Part shown: piece by piece, positions 1 through 7,800 of the stretch | How the letters are laid out: every line of letters starts with the position of its first letter | How positions within the stretch are numbered: position 1 is the first letter of the stretch | Source of the DNA: Melioribacter roseus | Lineage (GTDB): Bacteria > Bacteroidota > Ignavibacteria > Ignavibacteriales > Melioribacteraceae | Reading direction: 5' to 3' | Length of the DNA: 64,000 nt | Assembly: GCA_020722005.1 (NCBI GenBank) | Contig: DYLP01000010.1 | Span: 1-64,000 of the forward strand | Notes under the pieces: model-generated | The model's database searches: none | Told to the model about the DNA's origin: nothing | Seen by the model: the letters and a program-made list of their open reading frames with translations, nothing else | Position numbers and translations under genes: made by a program

Positions 1-1
1 A

Positions 2-892
2 ACTAACTATGTTTTTTTATTTATATTGTTTTACCTTTTTAGAGTGAACTCATTAGATGAAATCGAGAAATCTATAAACGACAAAACATGCCTTATATTT
101 CTTGAATCGATCAGCAATCCGAAACTTGAAATTTATGACCTCAAAAAAGTTTCAGATCTTGGACATAAATATAATCTTCCCGTTGTAACAGACAATACAT
201 TAACCACGCCTTATTTATGGCGTGCAAAAGAATATGGAGCAGATGTAATAATTCACTCTGCCACTAAGTTTATTACTGGAAATGGTACAGCTATCGGCGG
301 TATTTTAATTGACACTGGAAATTACAATTGGGGTCTACACCCATCACCCAAAATAAAATCGTTTGTCGAAAAAGCTGGCTCGCTTGCCTTTATTGCTGCA
401 GCTCGTTCTAAAGTATATCAAAATTTTGGCTTTACACCTGCCCCTCAAAATGTATTTTTTCATCTACTGGGGCTGGAGACTTTGGCATTAAGAATGGAAA
501 AACATTGTTTGAATGCTTTGAAACTAGCTGAATTTTTTTTGAAACATCCTAAAATTAAATCTGTTAATTATCCTGGACTTAAAGACTACAGATACTATCA
601 ATTAGCTAAGAACCAGTTTAAAAATCGATTCGGTGGATTAATTACAATTGAATTAAACACAAAAGAAGACTGCTTCCGTTTAATCGATAACCTTAAATAT
701 ACAAAGAATTCAGCCAACCTTGGCGACTGTCGCACTCTCATAATTCATCCTGAATCGACCATTTATTCAAATTGCAGTCATGAAGAAAAAGATAATGCAG
801 GTGTTACACCGTATTTAGTTCGTATTTCTGTTGGTATTGAAAACATAGAGGACATAAATGAAGACTTCAGCAATGCACTAGACAAAATTTAA
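2..892 (+). CDS. metY: O-acetylhomoserine sulfhydrylase (Cys/Met PLP enzyme), 5' end cut by window
   Basis: C-terminal two thirds of a Cys/Met-metabolism PLP enzyme, best matched to O-acetylhomoserine sulfhydrylase, which makes homocysteine from O-acetylhomoserine and a sulfide donor. Visible signatures are DNTLTTPYLWR followed by the PLP-lysine motif HSATKF, the GNGTAIGG loop, and the C-terminal RISVGIENIEDI. The family is about 420-430 residues long; only about 290 are here. The frame is open to base 2, so the start lies upstream; the in-frame TTG at 26 is not a credible start. The first dozen residues (TNYVFLFILFYL) are more hydrophobic than the family usually shows there, so an upstream frameshift cannot be excluded. 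It is followed closely by a ThiF-like gene, a TusA-like carrier and a JAMM protease, which points to a protein-thiocarboxylate sulfur donor. Family certain, exact substrate inferred. Confidence 0.85.
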   Translation, partial: TNYVFLFILFYLFRVNSLDEIEKSINDKTCLIFLESISNPKLEIYDLKKVSDLGHKYNLPVVTDNTLTTPYLWRAKEYGADVIIHSATKFITGNGTAIGGILIDTGNYNWGLHPSPKIKSFVEKAGSLAFIAAARSKVYQNFGFTPAPQNVFFHLLGLETLALRMEKHCLNALKLAEFFLKHPKIKSVNYPGLKDYRYYQLAKNQFKNRFGGLITIELNTKEDCFRLIDNLKYTKNSANLGDCRTLIIHPESTIYSNCSHEEKDNAGVTPYLVRISVGIENIEDINEDFSNALDKI

Positions 893-901
893 GAGGATAA
901 A

Positions 902-1702
902 ATGAATTTTACCGAAGAGCAAATATATCGATATAGCAGGAACATAATTCTAAAAGAAGTAGGGGGAAAAGGACAGGAAAAGTTACTCAATTCGAAAGTA
1001 CTTGTGGTAGGTGCTGGCGAACTCGGCTCTCCCTTACTTCTCTACCTTGCTGCAGCAGGGGTAGGAACGCTCGGAATTATCGACAGCGACGTTGTCGACC
1101 TGAGTAATCTCCAGCGGCAGGTTATTCATTTTACAGACGATCTTACCAGATACAAAGTAGAATCCGCTGCCGAAAAAATTTCTCGTATCAATGCCGACGT
1201 TAATGTTATTCCATACAAAGTTAGACTCGATTCTTCGAACATTGAGGGAATAATCAAAGACTACGATTTCATTATCGACGGAACGGACAATTTTCCTACT
1301 AAATTTTTAATTAATGATGCATGCGTTATGCATGGTAAATCATTTTCGCATGCTAGAATACTTAGATTCGACGGACAAACTTTCACACATGTACCCGGCA
1401 GTATGTGTTACAGATGCATTTTCAAAGAACCCCCTCCGAAGGACGCTGTTCCAACATGCAGTGAAGCAGGCATTCTTGGCGCTGTTGCCGGTGTCATCGG
1501 GAGCATTCAAGCAGTCGAAACACTGAAATATTTAATCGGCACAGGAGATTTGTTGACTAATCGACTTCTTACATTCAATGCTCTCAAAGGAAGCTTCAGA
1601 GAAGTTAAACTCAACAAAAATAAAAATTGCCCGCTCTGTGGAGTAAATCCGACCATAACAGAACTCACAGATTACGAACAACCAGCGTGTGATTTAAAGT
1701 GA
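902..1702 (+). CDS. ThiF/MoeB/HcyF-type adenylyltransferase
   Basis: E1-like enzyme of 266 residues that should adenylate the C-terminus of a ubiquitin-like sulfur carrier so that it can become a thiocarboxylate. Visible: nucleotide loop GAGELGS (37-43), acidic DSDVVDLSNLQRQ (61-73) holding the Asp and Arg finger used for ATP binding, DGTDNFPTKFLINDAC (126-141), zinc pairs CYRC (169/172) and CPLC (243/246), and the mobile cysteine in PTCSEAG (Cys186). Full family length. It starts 9 bases after the metY stop and overlaps the next gene's translation region, so it is part of one operon. MoeB, ThiF and HcyF cannot be separated by sequence alone; the MetY and JAMM neighbours favour an HcyF-like role in homocysteine synthesis. 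No moa or thi genes are present nearby. Confidence 0.88.
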   Translation: MNFTEEQIYRYSRNIILKEVGGKGQEKLLNSKVLVVGAGELGSPLLLYLAAAGVGTLGIIDSDVVDLSNLQRQVIHFTDDLTRYKVESAAEKISRINADVNVIPYKVRLDSSNIEGIIKDYDFIIDGTDNFPTKFLINDACVMHGKSFSHARILRFDGQTFTHVPGSMCYRCIFKEPPPKDAVPTCSEAGILGAVAGVIGSIQAVETLKYLIGTGDLLTNRLLTFNALKGSFREVKLNKNKNCPLCGVNPTITELTDYEQPACDLK

Positions 1703-1713
1703 GGATGATGGAG

Positions 1714-2193
1714 ATGGCTAATAAAAAGAAAATATCAATAGTTCTTTTCAGCGGCGATTTCGACAGAGCTATTGCAGCTTTTACAATAGCTTCTGGAGCT
1801 GCCGCAGTTAATTACGAAGTAAATCTGTTTTTTACTTTTTGGGGTCTTAATACCATCAAAAAAGAAAAAGGAAGAAAAGCTTTAGGTAAGGGCTTACTTG
1901 CAAGAGCATTTAATTTTTTGATGGGAGGATTCAAAAACTTGCCGCTCAGTCGTCTTAACTTCGGCGGAATAAGTCCAAAATTAATGACCGGTTTAATGAA
2001 AAATAGAAACGTCGCCACGCTCAAAGAACTTCTCGAAGCGTCAATTCAATTGAAAACAAATTTTTTTGCCTGCGAAATGTCGATGAATATTCTCGGTCTA
2101 AAAAAAGAAGACTTCATTCCGGAAATAAAGGAAGTTTTGGGTGTAGCAAAATTCTTAAAATTATCAGAAGATGGGGAGATACTATTCATATGA
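1714..2193 (+). CDS. DsrE2-like (DsrE/DsrF/DrsH) sulfur-relay protein
   Basis: 159-residue protein of the DsrE/DsrF/DrsH-like family (the DsrE2 or 'peroxiredoxin family' branch). These proteins carry persulfides or interact with TusA in sulfur relays. It opens with a Rossmann-like strand and loop, ISIVLFSGDFDRAIAAF, then a hydrophobic second segment, VNYEVNLFFTFWG, and ends with the conserved cysteine motif FFACEMSMN (Cys120), the expected persulfide site. Several in-frame starts exist (GTG 1699, ATG 1705, 1708, 1714); ATG 1714 is chosen because GAGG sits 9 bases before it and the protein then begins MANKKKIS. The hydrophobic first half suggests membrane association. It overlaps the TusA-like gene by 4 bases, so a DsrE2-TusA sulfur hand-off is likely here. 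Function inferred from family and context. Confidence 0.78.
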   Translation: MANKKKISIVLFSGDFDRAIAAFTIASGAAAVNYEVNLFFTFWGLNTIKKEKGRKALGKGLLARAFNFLMGGFKNLPLSRLNFGGISPKLMTGLMKNRNVATLKELLEASIQLKTNFFACEMSMNILGLKKEDFIPEIKEVLGVAKFLKLSEDGEILFI

Positions 2194-2414
2194 GATATAA
2201 ACTCGACATAACAAAAGACCATTGCCCGATGACCTACGTAAAAACAAAACTTGAATTGGAAAAACTCTCCAGCGGGGACATTCTTGAAGTAATACTAAAA
2301 AAAGGAGAGCCTCTCGAAAACGTTCCCCGCACAGCAGAGGAACAAGGCAATAAAATAATTGAAATTAAACATCTTCAAGACGATATACATATTGTGGTAA
2401 TAGAAAAAGGATGA
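2190..2414 (+). CDS. TusA/SirA-like sulfur carrier (CPMT variant)
   Basis: 74-residue TusA/SirA-fold protein. TusA proteins carry a persulfide on the cysteine of a CPxP motif. Here the motif is HCPMTYVKTKLELEKL with Cys12; the second proline of CPxP is replaced by Thr, as in the TusA-like subgroup found next to ThiF and JAMM genes. The body GDILEVILKKGEPLENVPRTAEEQG fits the alpha-beta sandwich. The ORF starts inside the previous gene (ATGA-type overlap) and its own stop overlaps the start of the JAMM gene, so all are translationally coupled. The C-terminus ends IEKG, not GG, so it is unlikely to serve as the ThiS-like thiocarboxylate carrier without change. Probable role: passing sulfur from a cysteine desulfurase or DsrE2 to the thiocarboxylate system. 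Confidence 0.82.
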   Translation: MRYKLDITKDHCPMTYVKTKLELEKLSSGDILEVILKKGEPLENVPRTAEEQGNKIIEIKHLQDDIHIVVIEKG

Positions 2415-2809
2415 ATATGATTAGCATACCAAAACAGATAATCGAAAAAATAACAGAACATGCGATACAAGATTATCCGACTGAAGCCTGCGGATACCTG
2501 ACAGGAAAAGATGACGTGGCATTCGATATAATTAAAATGACAAATACCGATAAGTCAAACGAGCACTTCTCGTTTGACCCGAAGGAGCAGTTTCAAGCCG
2601 TTAAATATGCCCGCAGCCGCGGCGAAAGTCTGATTGCCGTATATCATTCTCATCCGAATACTCCCGCCCGAATGTCGCAAGAAGATATTCGTCTGGCAAA
2701 CGATACAGAAATAAATTACATTATATTTTCAGTCAGAGACAATACGGTCAAATGCTTTAAAGTCGATAAAAACAAAAACGTAATTGAAGTTCCAATTCGA
2801 GTAATTTGA
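2411..2809 (+). CDS. M67 JAMM/MPN+ metallopeptidase (HcyD/Mec-like)
   Basis: 132-residue single-domain JAMM protease. Zinc and catalytic residues are visible: Glu25 in PTEACGYL, the HSHP motif (His79, His81) and Asp92 in MSQEDIRLA, with Ser89 preceding it, giving the HxHPx(7)SxxD pattern. In bacteria such enzymes trim the C-terminus of ubiquitin-like sulfur carriers or release the finished amino acid from the carrier: Mec in mycobacterial cysteine synthesis, and HcyD in Wolinella homocysteine synthesis. It is the last gene of the metY-thiF-dsrE2-tusA-JAMM run, overlapping the TusA gene by 4 bases. An alternative ATG at 2417 has better spacing to AAGG. Assignment of the family is firm; the homocysteine role is inferred from the neighbours. 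Confidence 0.85.
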   Translation: MNMISIPKQIIEKITEHAIQDYPTEACGYLTGKDDVAFDIIKMTNTDKSNEHFSFDPKEQFQAVKYARSRGESLIAVYHSHPNTPARMSQEDIRLANDTEINYIIFSVRDNTVKCFKVDKNKNVIEVPIRVI

Positions 2810-2828
2810 TTTAAATCATAAGCTACAC

Positions 2829-2857
2829 TTGACTTAATTGGTCTCATAACTTAATAT
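2829..2857 (+). promoter_or_regulatory. candidate sigma-70 type promoter
   Basis: TTGACT at 2829-2834, a 17-base spacer and TAATAT at 2852-2857, followed by AAAGGGA and the ATG at 2880. The spacing is ideal and the -35 is five of six to consensus. It would make the following unknown gene an independent transcription unit. Pattern match only. Confidence 0.4.
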
Positions 2858-2879
2858 TGAGTGTGAAAAAGGGATACGT

Positions 2880-3374
2880 ATGAATATAAGTGCGAATATA
2901 GCGATACATCCATTACACGAGTATGTCAATACAAAACTCGACCCCAATAATATTCGCACAATCAGCCAGTTGCAAAAAGATGCGCAATATGATTCCTTTC
3001 ATAAATATCTAATTCCAGAAGAGGTTAGCAAAACAATAACGGAAAACTCTGATGAGAGGAAATCTGAAGAATTAAGATTCAGAGAAAACTCACCGATTGC
3101 CCGTCCGCTTGAAGGCACTCAAGTTTTCAACAATACGGTTAAAATCAACAAGAAAAAATTAGAAAGATACTTTTCGTTCAACAAAGGATATCAATCCGAA
3201 GAAGAAGTAAGAGAAACGAAAGAAAATTTTGAATTTTACATTGTTACGAACGATAAATTAGAATTTAATTCGAATACACAAAAGCCATTAACCTACTTAG
3301 AGAGAATTGTCAAGAAAACCTACCGGGCTGGATACGTAAAAGACCCCGGCACACTTGTGAATTTATCCGCTTAA
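2880..3374 (+). CDS. hypothetical protein, 164 aa
   Basis: I do not recognise this protein. It is 164 residues, soluble, rich in Asn, Lys and Glu, with no signal peptide or membrane segment. A low-complexity charged middle (about 45-75, NSDERKSEELRFRENSP) separates an N-terminal stretch from a C-terminal part ending YRAGYVKDPGTLVNLSA. The start ATG has GGGA at a good distance and a promoter-like TTGACT/TAATAT pair upstream. It converges on the next gene with interlocked stops (TTAA at 3371-3374). The reading frame is credible because of the upstream signals and because codon use resembles the neighbours. No function can be proposed. Confidence 0.65.
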   Translation: MNISANIAIHPLHEYVNTKLDPNNIRTISQLQKDAQYDSFHKYLIPEEVSKTITENSDERKSEELRFRENSPIARPLEGTQVFNNTVKINKKKLERYFSFNKGYQSEEEVRETKENFEFYIVTNDKLEFNSNTQKPLTYLERIVKKTYRAGYVKDPGTLVNLSA

Positions 3375-3745
3375 TTCTTGTAGTATCCTTTCTTCTTGTA
3401 TAACTTTGCACCGTAAGTTCTTTCGTTGCCTATTTGGTTTACAATATAATGCTTTTCCGGTTTACCATTTATTTCCAGTACCTCATATCCCACGATCCCT
3501 CTCTTAATTAGAGCAGCCAGCATTTTCATGAATTCTTCTTTCTCAGCTTCGTTCAGATCACTGAGATCAAGTCTATCCTTCCTGCCGAGATTTAAGAATT
3601 TATCAAGTTTATCGAAAACTCTTGCTGTATTTGAAATTTCAGCAGAGTCGAGAGAATTGGCATTACTATCGGTTCGCGATGTTTCGGATTTCAATTGAGC
3701 AAAGAGAGTACTAAGAAAATATTTATTCCCAGATACTGGTTCCAT
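3371..3745 (-). CDS. hypothetical protein, 124 aa
   Basis: Unknown small cytoplasmic protein. The N-terminal third is Ser/Asn-rich and probably disordered. From about residue 40 it becomes helical and charged (DKLDKFLNLGRKDRLDLSDLNEAEKEEFMKMLAALIKRG), then forms a short beta-rich tail, VGYEVLEINGKPEKHYIVNQIG. The last part reads like a small folded domain of the kind that binds a partner. No signal peptide. No Shine-Dalgarno precedes the ATG. Its stop codon interlocks with that of the facing gene. The two unknown genes may be related in function, but nothing in the sequence proves it. Confidence 0.6.
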   Translation of the reverse strand: MEPVSGNKYFLSTLFAQLKSETSRTDSNANSLDSAEISNTARVFDKLDKFLNLGRKDRLDLSDLNEAEKEEFMKMLAALIKRGIVGYEVLEINGKPEKHYIVNQIGNERTYGAKLYKKKGYYKN

Positions 3746-3780
3746 AATTTTTTTATTTTATTATCGACTACGGGGCTCAA

Positions 3781-4719
3781 TTAGTTAAGTATTTTTTTCA
3801 AAAAGTCGTCGACCCAATTGACCACCTGCTCCTGCCAGGGATGAAAAAGCCAGAAAGGATGGGGTGTATTTTCAATTGTATGAACTTCGGCATAAATACC
3901 GTGTTCGTTTAGTATTTTAATCGCCTCATCTCGTCCCGCATGAAAACGTGGTAATGAACTATTGATAAAAAGCATGGGCGGAGATGTACTGTCGACATAT
4001 TTAAGAGGAGAGGCTTCGATCCACAAGGAGGGTTTTTCTTTATACGTAAATCCGAGCCATTGTTTTGCTGCCGAAGGTTTTGAAGGGATGGTATCCTTCG
4101 CACTTTCAGAAGGTGTTGTCATATCGTAAACACCATCGATATCAATAATTGCAGCTGCATTAATAGCGCATTTTTTTATCGATAATTTTTCAATTTTATC
4201 CGTTAATGCTGTCATGGCTGCAATTTGACCACCCGCAGACATTCCCATTACAACAATTTTAGAAGTATCAATTTTATAAATGTCTGAATTTTCTTTAAGC
4301 CAACAAATCGCTCTTTTAATATCGAGTATTGCCGTCGGATAGAGAGCTTCCGTCGAAAGTCTGTATTGGACCGTAGCAGCAATATAATTTTTTCCCGCTA
4401 TTCGGGAGGCAATCGGATGTTCCATTTCTTTATGACCCGAGCGCCAGCCTCCGCCGTGAACAATTACAATCAAGGGCAATCTTGTATTGAAATTTTCGGG
4501 CACAAATAAATCGAACGTTAGCTTTTTTGCACCTTCCTTGTAATAAACAATGTTTTTGAATATTTGTAATCCTTGCAAGTTGACTTCAGCCGGTTTAACG
4601 AACGGATAATCTTTTTTTACTTTTTCATATGTACTTCTTGTAGTAAAAGAAGTATCTCTGTTAATTTGCGCAAAAGCAAGTATTGGCAGAAAAAAAATTA
4701 ATGCAAATGTTTTTTTCAT
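3781..4719 (-). CDS. secreted alpha/beta-hydrolase, carbohydrate-esterase-like
   Basis: 312-residue esterase with a signal peptide (MKKTFALIFFLPILAFAQ). The fold is an alpha/beta-hydrolase of the BD-FAE/lipase-esterase kind: oxyanion motif HGGGW (88-92), nucleophile elbow GMSAGG with Ser161, and a C-terminal catalytic His in TPHPFWLFHPW (His287 or His293). The acid residue is probably an Asp near 264. It lies directly downstream of the pectinesterase and in the same orientation, but the two are separated by a strong hairpin terminator, so it is probably transcribed on its own. The context suggests removal of acetyl or methyl groups from pectin or hemicellulose in the periplasm. Family sure; substrate inferred. 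Confidence 0.8.
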   Translation of the reverse strand: MKKTFALIFFLPILAFAQINRDTSFTTRSTYEKVKKDYPFVKPAEVNLQGLQIFKNIVYYKEGAKKLTFDLFVPENFNTRLPLIVIVHGGGWRSGHKEMEHPIASRIAGKNYIAATVQYRLSTEALYPTAILDIKRAICWLKENSDIYKIDTSKIVVMGMSAGGQIAAMTALTDKIEKLSIKKCAINAAAIIDIDGVYDMTTPSESAKDTIPSKPSAAKQWLGFTYKEKPSLWIEASPLKYVDSTSPPMLFINSSLPRFHAGRDEAIKILNEHGIYAEVHTIENTPHPFWLFHPWQEQVVNWVDDFLKKILN

Positions 4720-4850
4720 AACGAAGACATTTAATAATTATTCACAAAATATTTATCAGGTTGCTCAATTTTAAATTACAGCTTTTTTCATTTAATCGAT
4801 ATGAAAAGATTAATTGCACAATAAATTATATAACTGCATTAAACAAACAT

Positions 4851-4883
4851 TAAAAAGGAAGCCCTTTTTATTCAGGGCTTCCT
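4851..4883 (-). terminator. rho-independent terminator after pectinesterase
   Basis: Perfect 9-bp stem AGGAAGCCC (4856-4864) and GGGCTTCCT (4875-4883) around a 10-base loop. Read on the minus strand the stem is followed by TTTTTA, 11 bases after the pectinesterase stop. This is the clearest intrinsic terminator in the window. Confidence 0.85.
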
Positions 4884-4893
4884 GTATTGAAGT

Positions 4894-7800
4894 TTATTTT
4901 AAAAGGAGCATTTTGCGGGTAATTATTTTTTCATTTGTTTTCAGCTGGTAAAAATAAATTCCGCTTGCCAAATTCGAAGCATTAAATCGTACTTCGTAAT
5001 TGCCCGGATTCTGTCTTCCATTAACTAGTGCTTTAACTATTTGCCCGGTCAGGTCGTATATAATCAATTTAACGTTACTTTGGGCAGGCAGAGAATAATT
5101 GATTTTAGTTTCCGGGTTAAATGGATTTGGGTAATTTTGTGATAAAGAATATTCTGAGGGTATTTCGTTGTTACTGGAATTAGACTCATCAACGGAAGTA
5201 ATTATATCGGGCATCCAGCTATATCCAAAGTTCGGATGAGAATCTTTCGAGAAGATCTTTTCTATTGTATAATTACGTGCTTCTTCGTCCGAAAGCTGTC
5301 GGGCAATTGATGTGAGTCGTTTAGTAGTGTCGGCGCCGGGTCCGTAACATTTATATTCAGCGTATAATGCCGGCGTAACATTCCACGTAGACCAGCCTGC
5401 TGGATTTAACGACGCCGGTTCATAGCAATTAATAAAAACTGTTCTCGGTTTATCCTGCCAGGGTCTGCCCAGAACGAAAGTTGTAATCGGTCTTCCGTCG
5501 AAACCTATTGAATCTGCTGAAATAATACAGTCTTTAAACACATAACCATATTTCGACACAGCTTCGGTACTGGCAGCTGTAAGAGTTCCTCCTTCACGAT
5601 TAATATGAATTCCGCAAGAATCAAAGAGAACAATATCTCTGCCGAATATAAAATCAACAGAACCTTCGATGTAACAATTCTTCATATAAATTCTTCCGGT
5701 ACCTCTACCTCCCCACGTGTAATAAGTATCCTGATAACCGAGTAGCCTGCAGTTATAATATTGTTGCCTGTCTCCGTTAACTCTCAAAGCTACTGCTTGT
5801 TCACCGCTGCCGTGTGTTCCGTCGTTTTTGATTGTATTTTGAAAAGTTATGTTGATTGCAGTAAAATCGTCGGCGTCAATTGCCACGCTATACGATTTTG
5901 ACGTTCCCAGATTGTTTTTTCCTGCATAATCGTCGTATGTAAGAATCGTGCTGTCCCTATCCTCGCCTTCCAATATAACATTTGTTTTTGTTGAAGGGAG
6001 TAAAAGTTTTTCGTAGTAAATTCCTTTCTTCACAAAAATTTTGTATTTACCCGTATAATAATCCGGCACGTCGTCAAAAGCAGCCTGAACGGATGTATAA
6101 TCACCCGTACCGTCGAGTGCAACAATCTTGGTTACATCTGGAGCGGGTTCCTGTGTTGTAAAAGAAAATTCTTCGCCGTAACCTGTACCAATACTATTTG
6201 TCGCATAAGCTCGTATGTAATAGGTGGTATTCGGTTCAAGAGGATACATTATACTTTTGAACGTACCAAGTCCACTACCATTTTCCGTTTTATTATCGTT
6301 AACTGTTGGATTTCCTTTTGTATTCCAGCAAACACCGCGGACTATGACCGTATCGCCTCCCCATTTTTCTACAGTTCCTCCGGTTACAGCGGTTTTGGTC
6401 ATAATTTCGGTAACCTCTGAGGTTGTAACCGTAGGCACCATTAACGAATCGAGCGTTTCGAATTCCACTTCATTTCCATAAGCAACACCTGCATCATTAA
6501 TTGCATATGCGCGGACGTAATATTTGGTACCTGGTTGCAGTCCCGTTAATTTACTTACGAACGTTCCCGAGCCGCCACCGTCATCAGTTTTGAAGTCGTC
6601 GATAGTCGGGTTACCAGTAATATTCCAGCAAACGCCGCGCATGGTAACTACTGCTCCTCCATCGGAAGGAATGTTACCGCCACCTGTAGCAAACGTTGTT
6701 GATATATCCGTTATTTCAGAAGTTACAACTTCGGGAGGATCAGCGGTAACTCCTAAAACATTGCCGTATATCATCACGCTGTCGACTGCGATTAATTTTG
6801 CCCATCCTTCAGCTTTTGTATTATGAGGATAAATTAGTAGATAGAATGATTCGCCTGTATTTATGGTCTCTTCGAGTTTAGCTCCAAATTTTGCAATCTT
6901 ATTTCCAGGCAGTGAAGTATCTGCAATCAATACAGTTTTGTTGATAAATGTAGAATCTTTCGAATAATATACTTCTGCTCTTAAATTACTCGAAAACCAT
7001 CCGCCCAGATAAAATGAAACAGAATCGACATAAAGTGTACCGCCAAATTTTGGTTTAATTGAATATCCGAAATAGAGTGAATCGGTTGGTAACGGTTCTG
7101 CATACCATTCTTTCGAGACTGTTTGAACAGCCCCTCCCGTATGTTCGCCACCTTCTGTATCGGGAAGCTTTGTAGTACCGTAAAATTTCATTGCACTGCT
7201 GTAAAATGGTTTTTGAGCAAGTACGGGTCCTGTCGATTCCCATTCTTCGCCTGTTTCATAAGGCCATAGTACATTTGACGAAACCGGACTCCCTTCCACT
7301 TCTCCGGCAATAAGAATATTTTGGAGGCACAAGTATTTACCGGTTTTTACCGATGGGTCTTCGTTCCACGGATAAACTCTAAAATAAAATTTTTGACCCG
7401 GCATCACTTTAACGTTAAGGTCAAAAGCAAAACTTTCGAGCGCTGTAGCATTTAAATAATTATTCCCACTCTGGTCGCTTGTATGATATTCGAGTTTTAC
7501 TGCATTTGAAAAATCAGAATTTGTGGAATACCATAAATTGGCTTTAAAGGTACTTGAACTTTTTGCGCCCATATCGAGGCTCAATGAATTAATATAAAGA
7601 GTATAGCCTGCTTTAGGAGCTACTGTAAACTGAACATATACCGTGTCGATCTGGTCGGTTAAATTAGCAGGCCAGGTATTATTAGTGTTAGCCATACGAA
7701 TTCTTTGGCTATTGTTTGACCCGGTATAGCCGTTAATTTCTGTATTTACAAAAAGTTCTTCTTCGGCTACGACCTGTCCGGTAGTAACAACGCTGAATCC

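Noticed and set aside
2829-2880. Sulfur- or SAM-responsive riboswitch
   Set aside because: The leader is too short and lacks the needed stems; only a promoter-like pair is seen.
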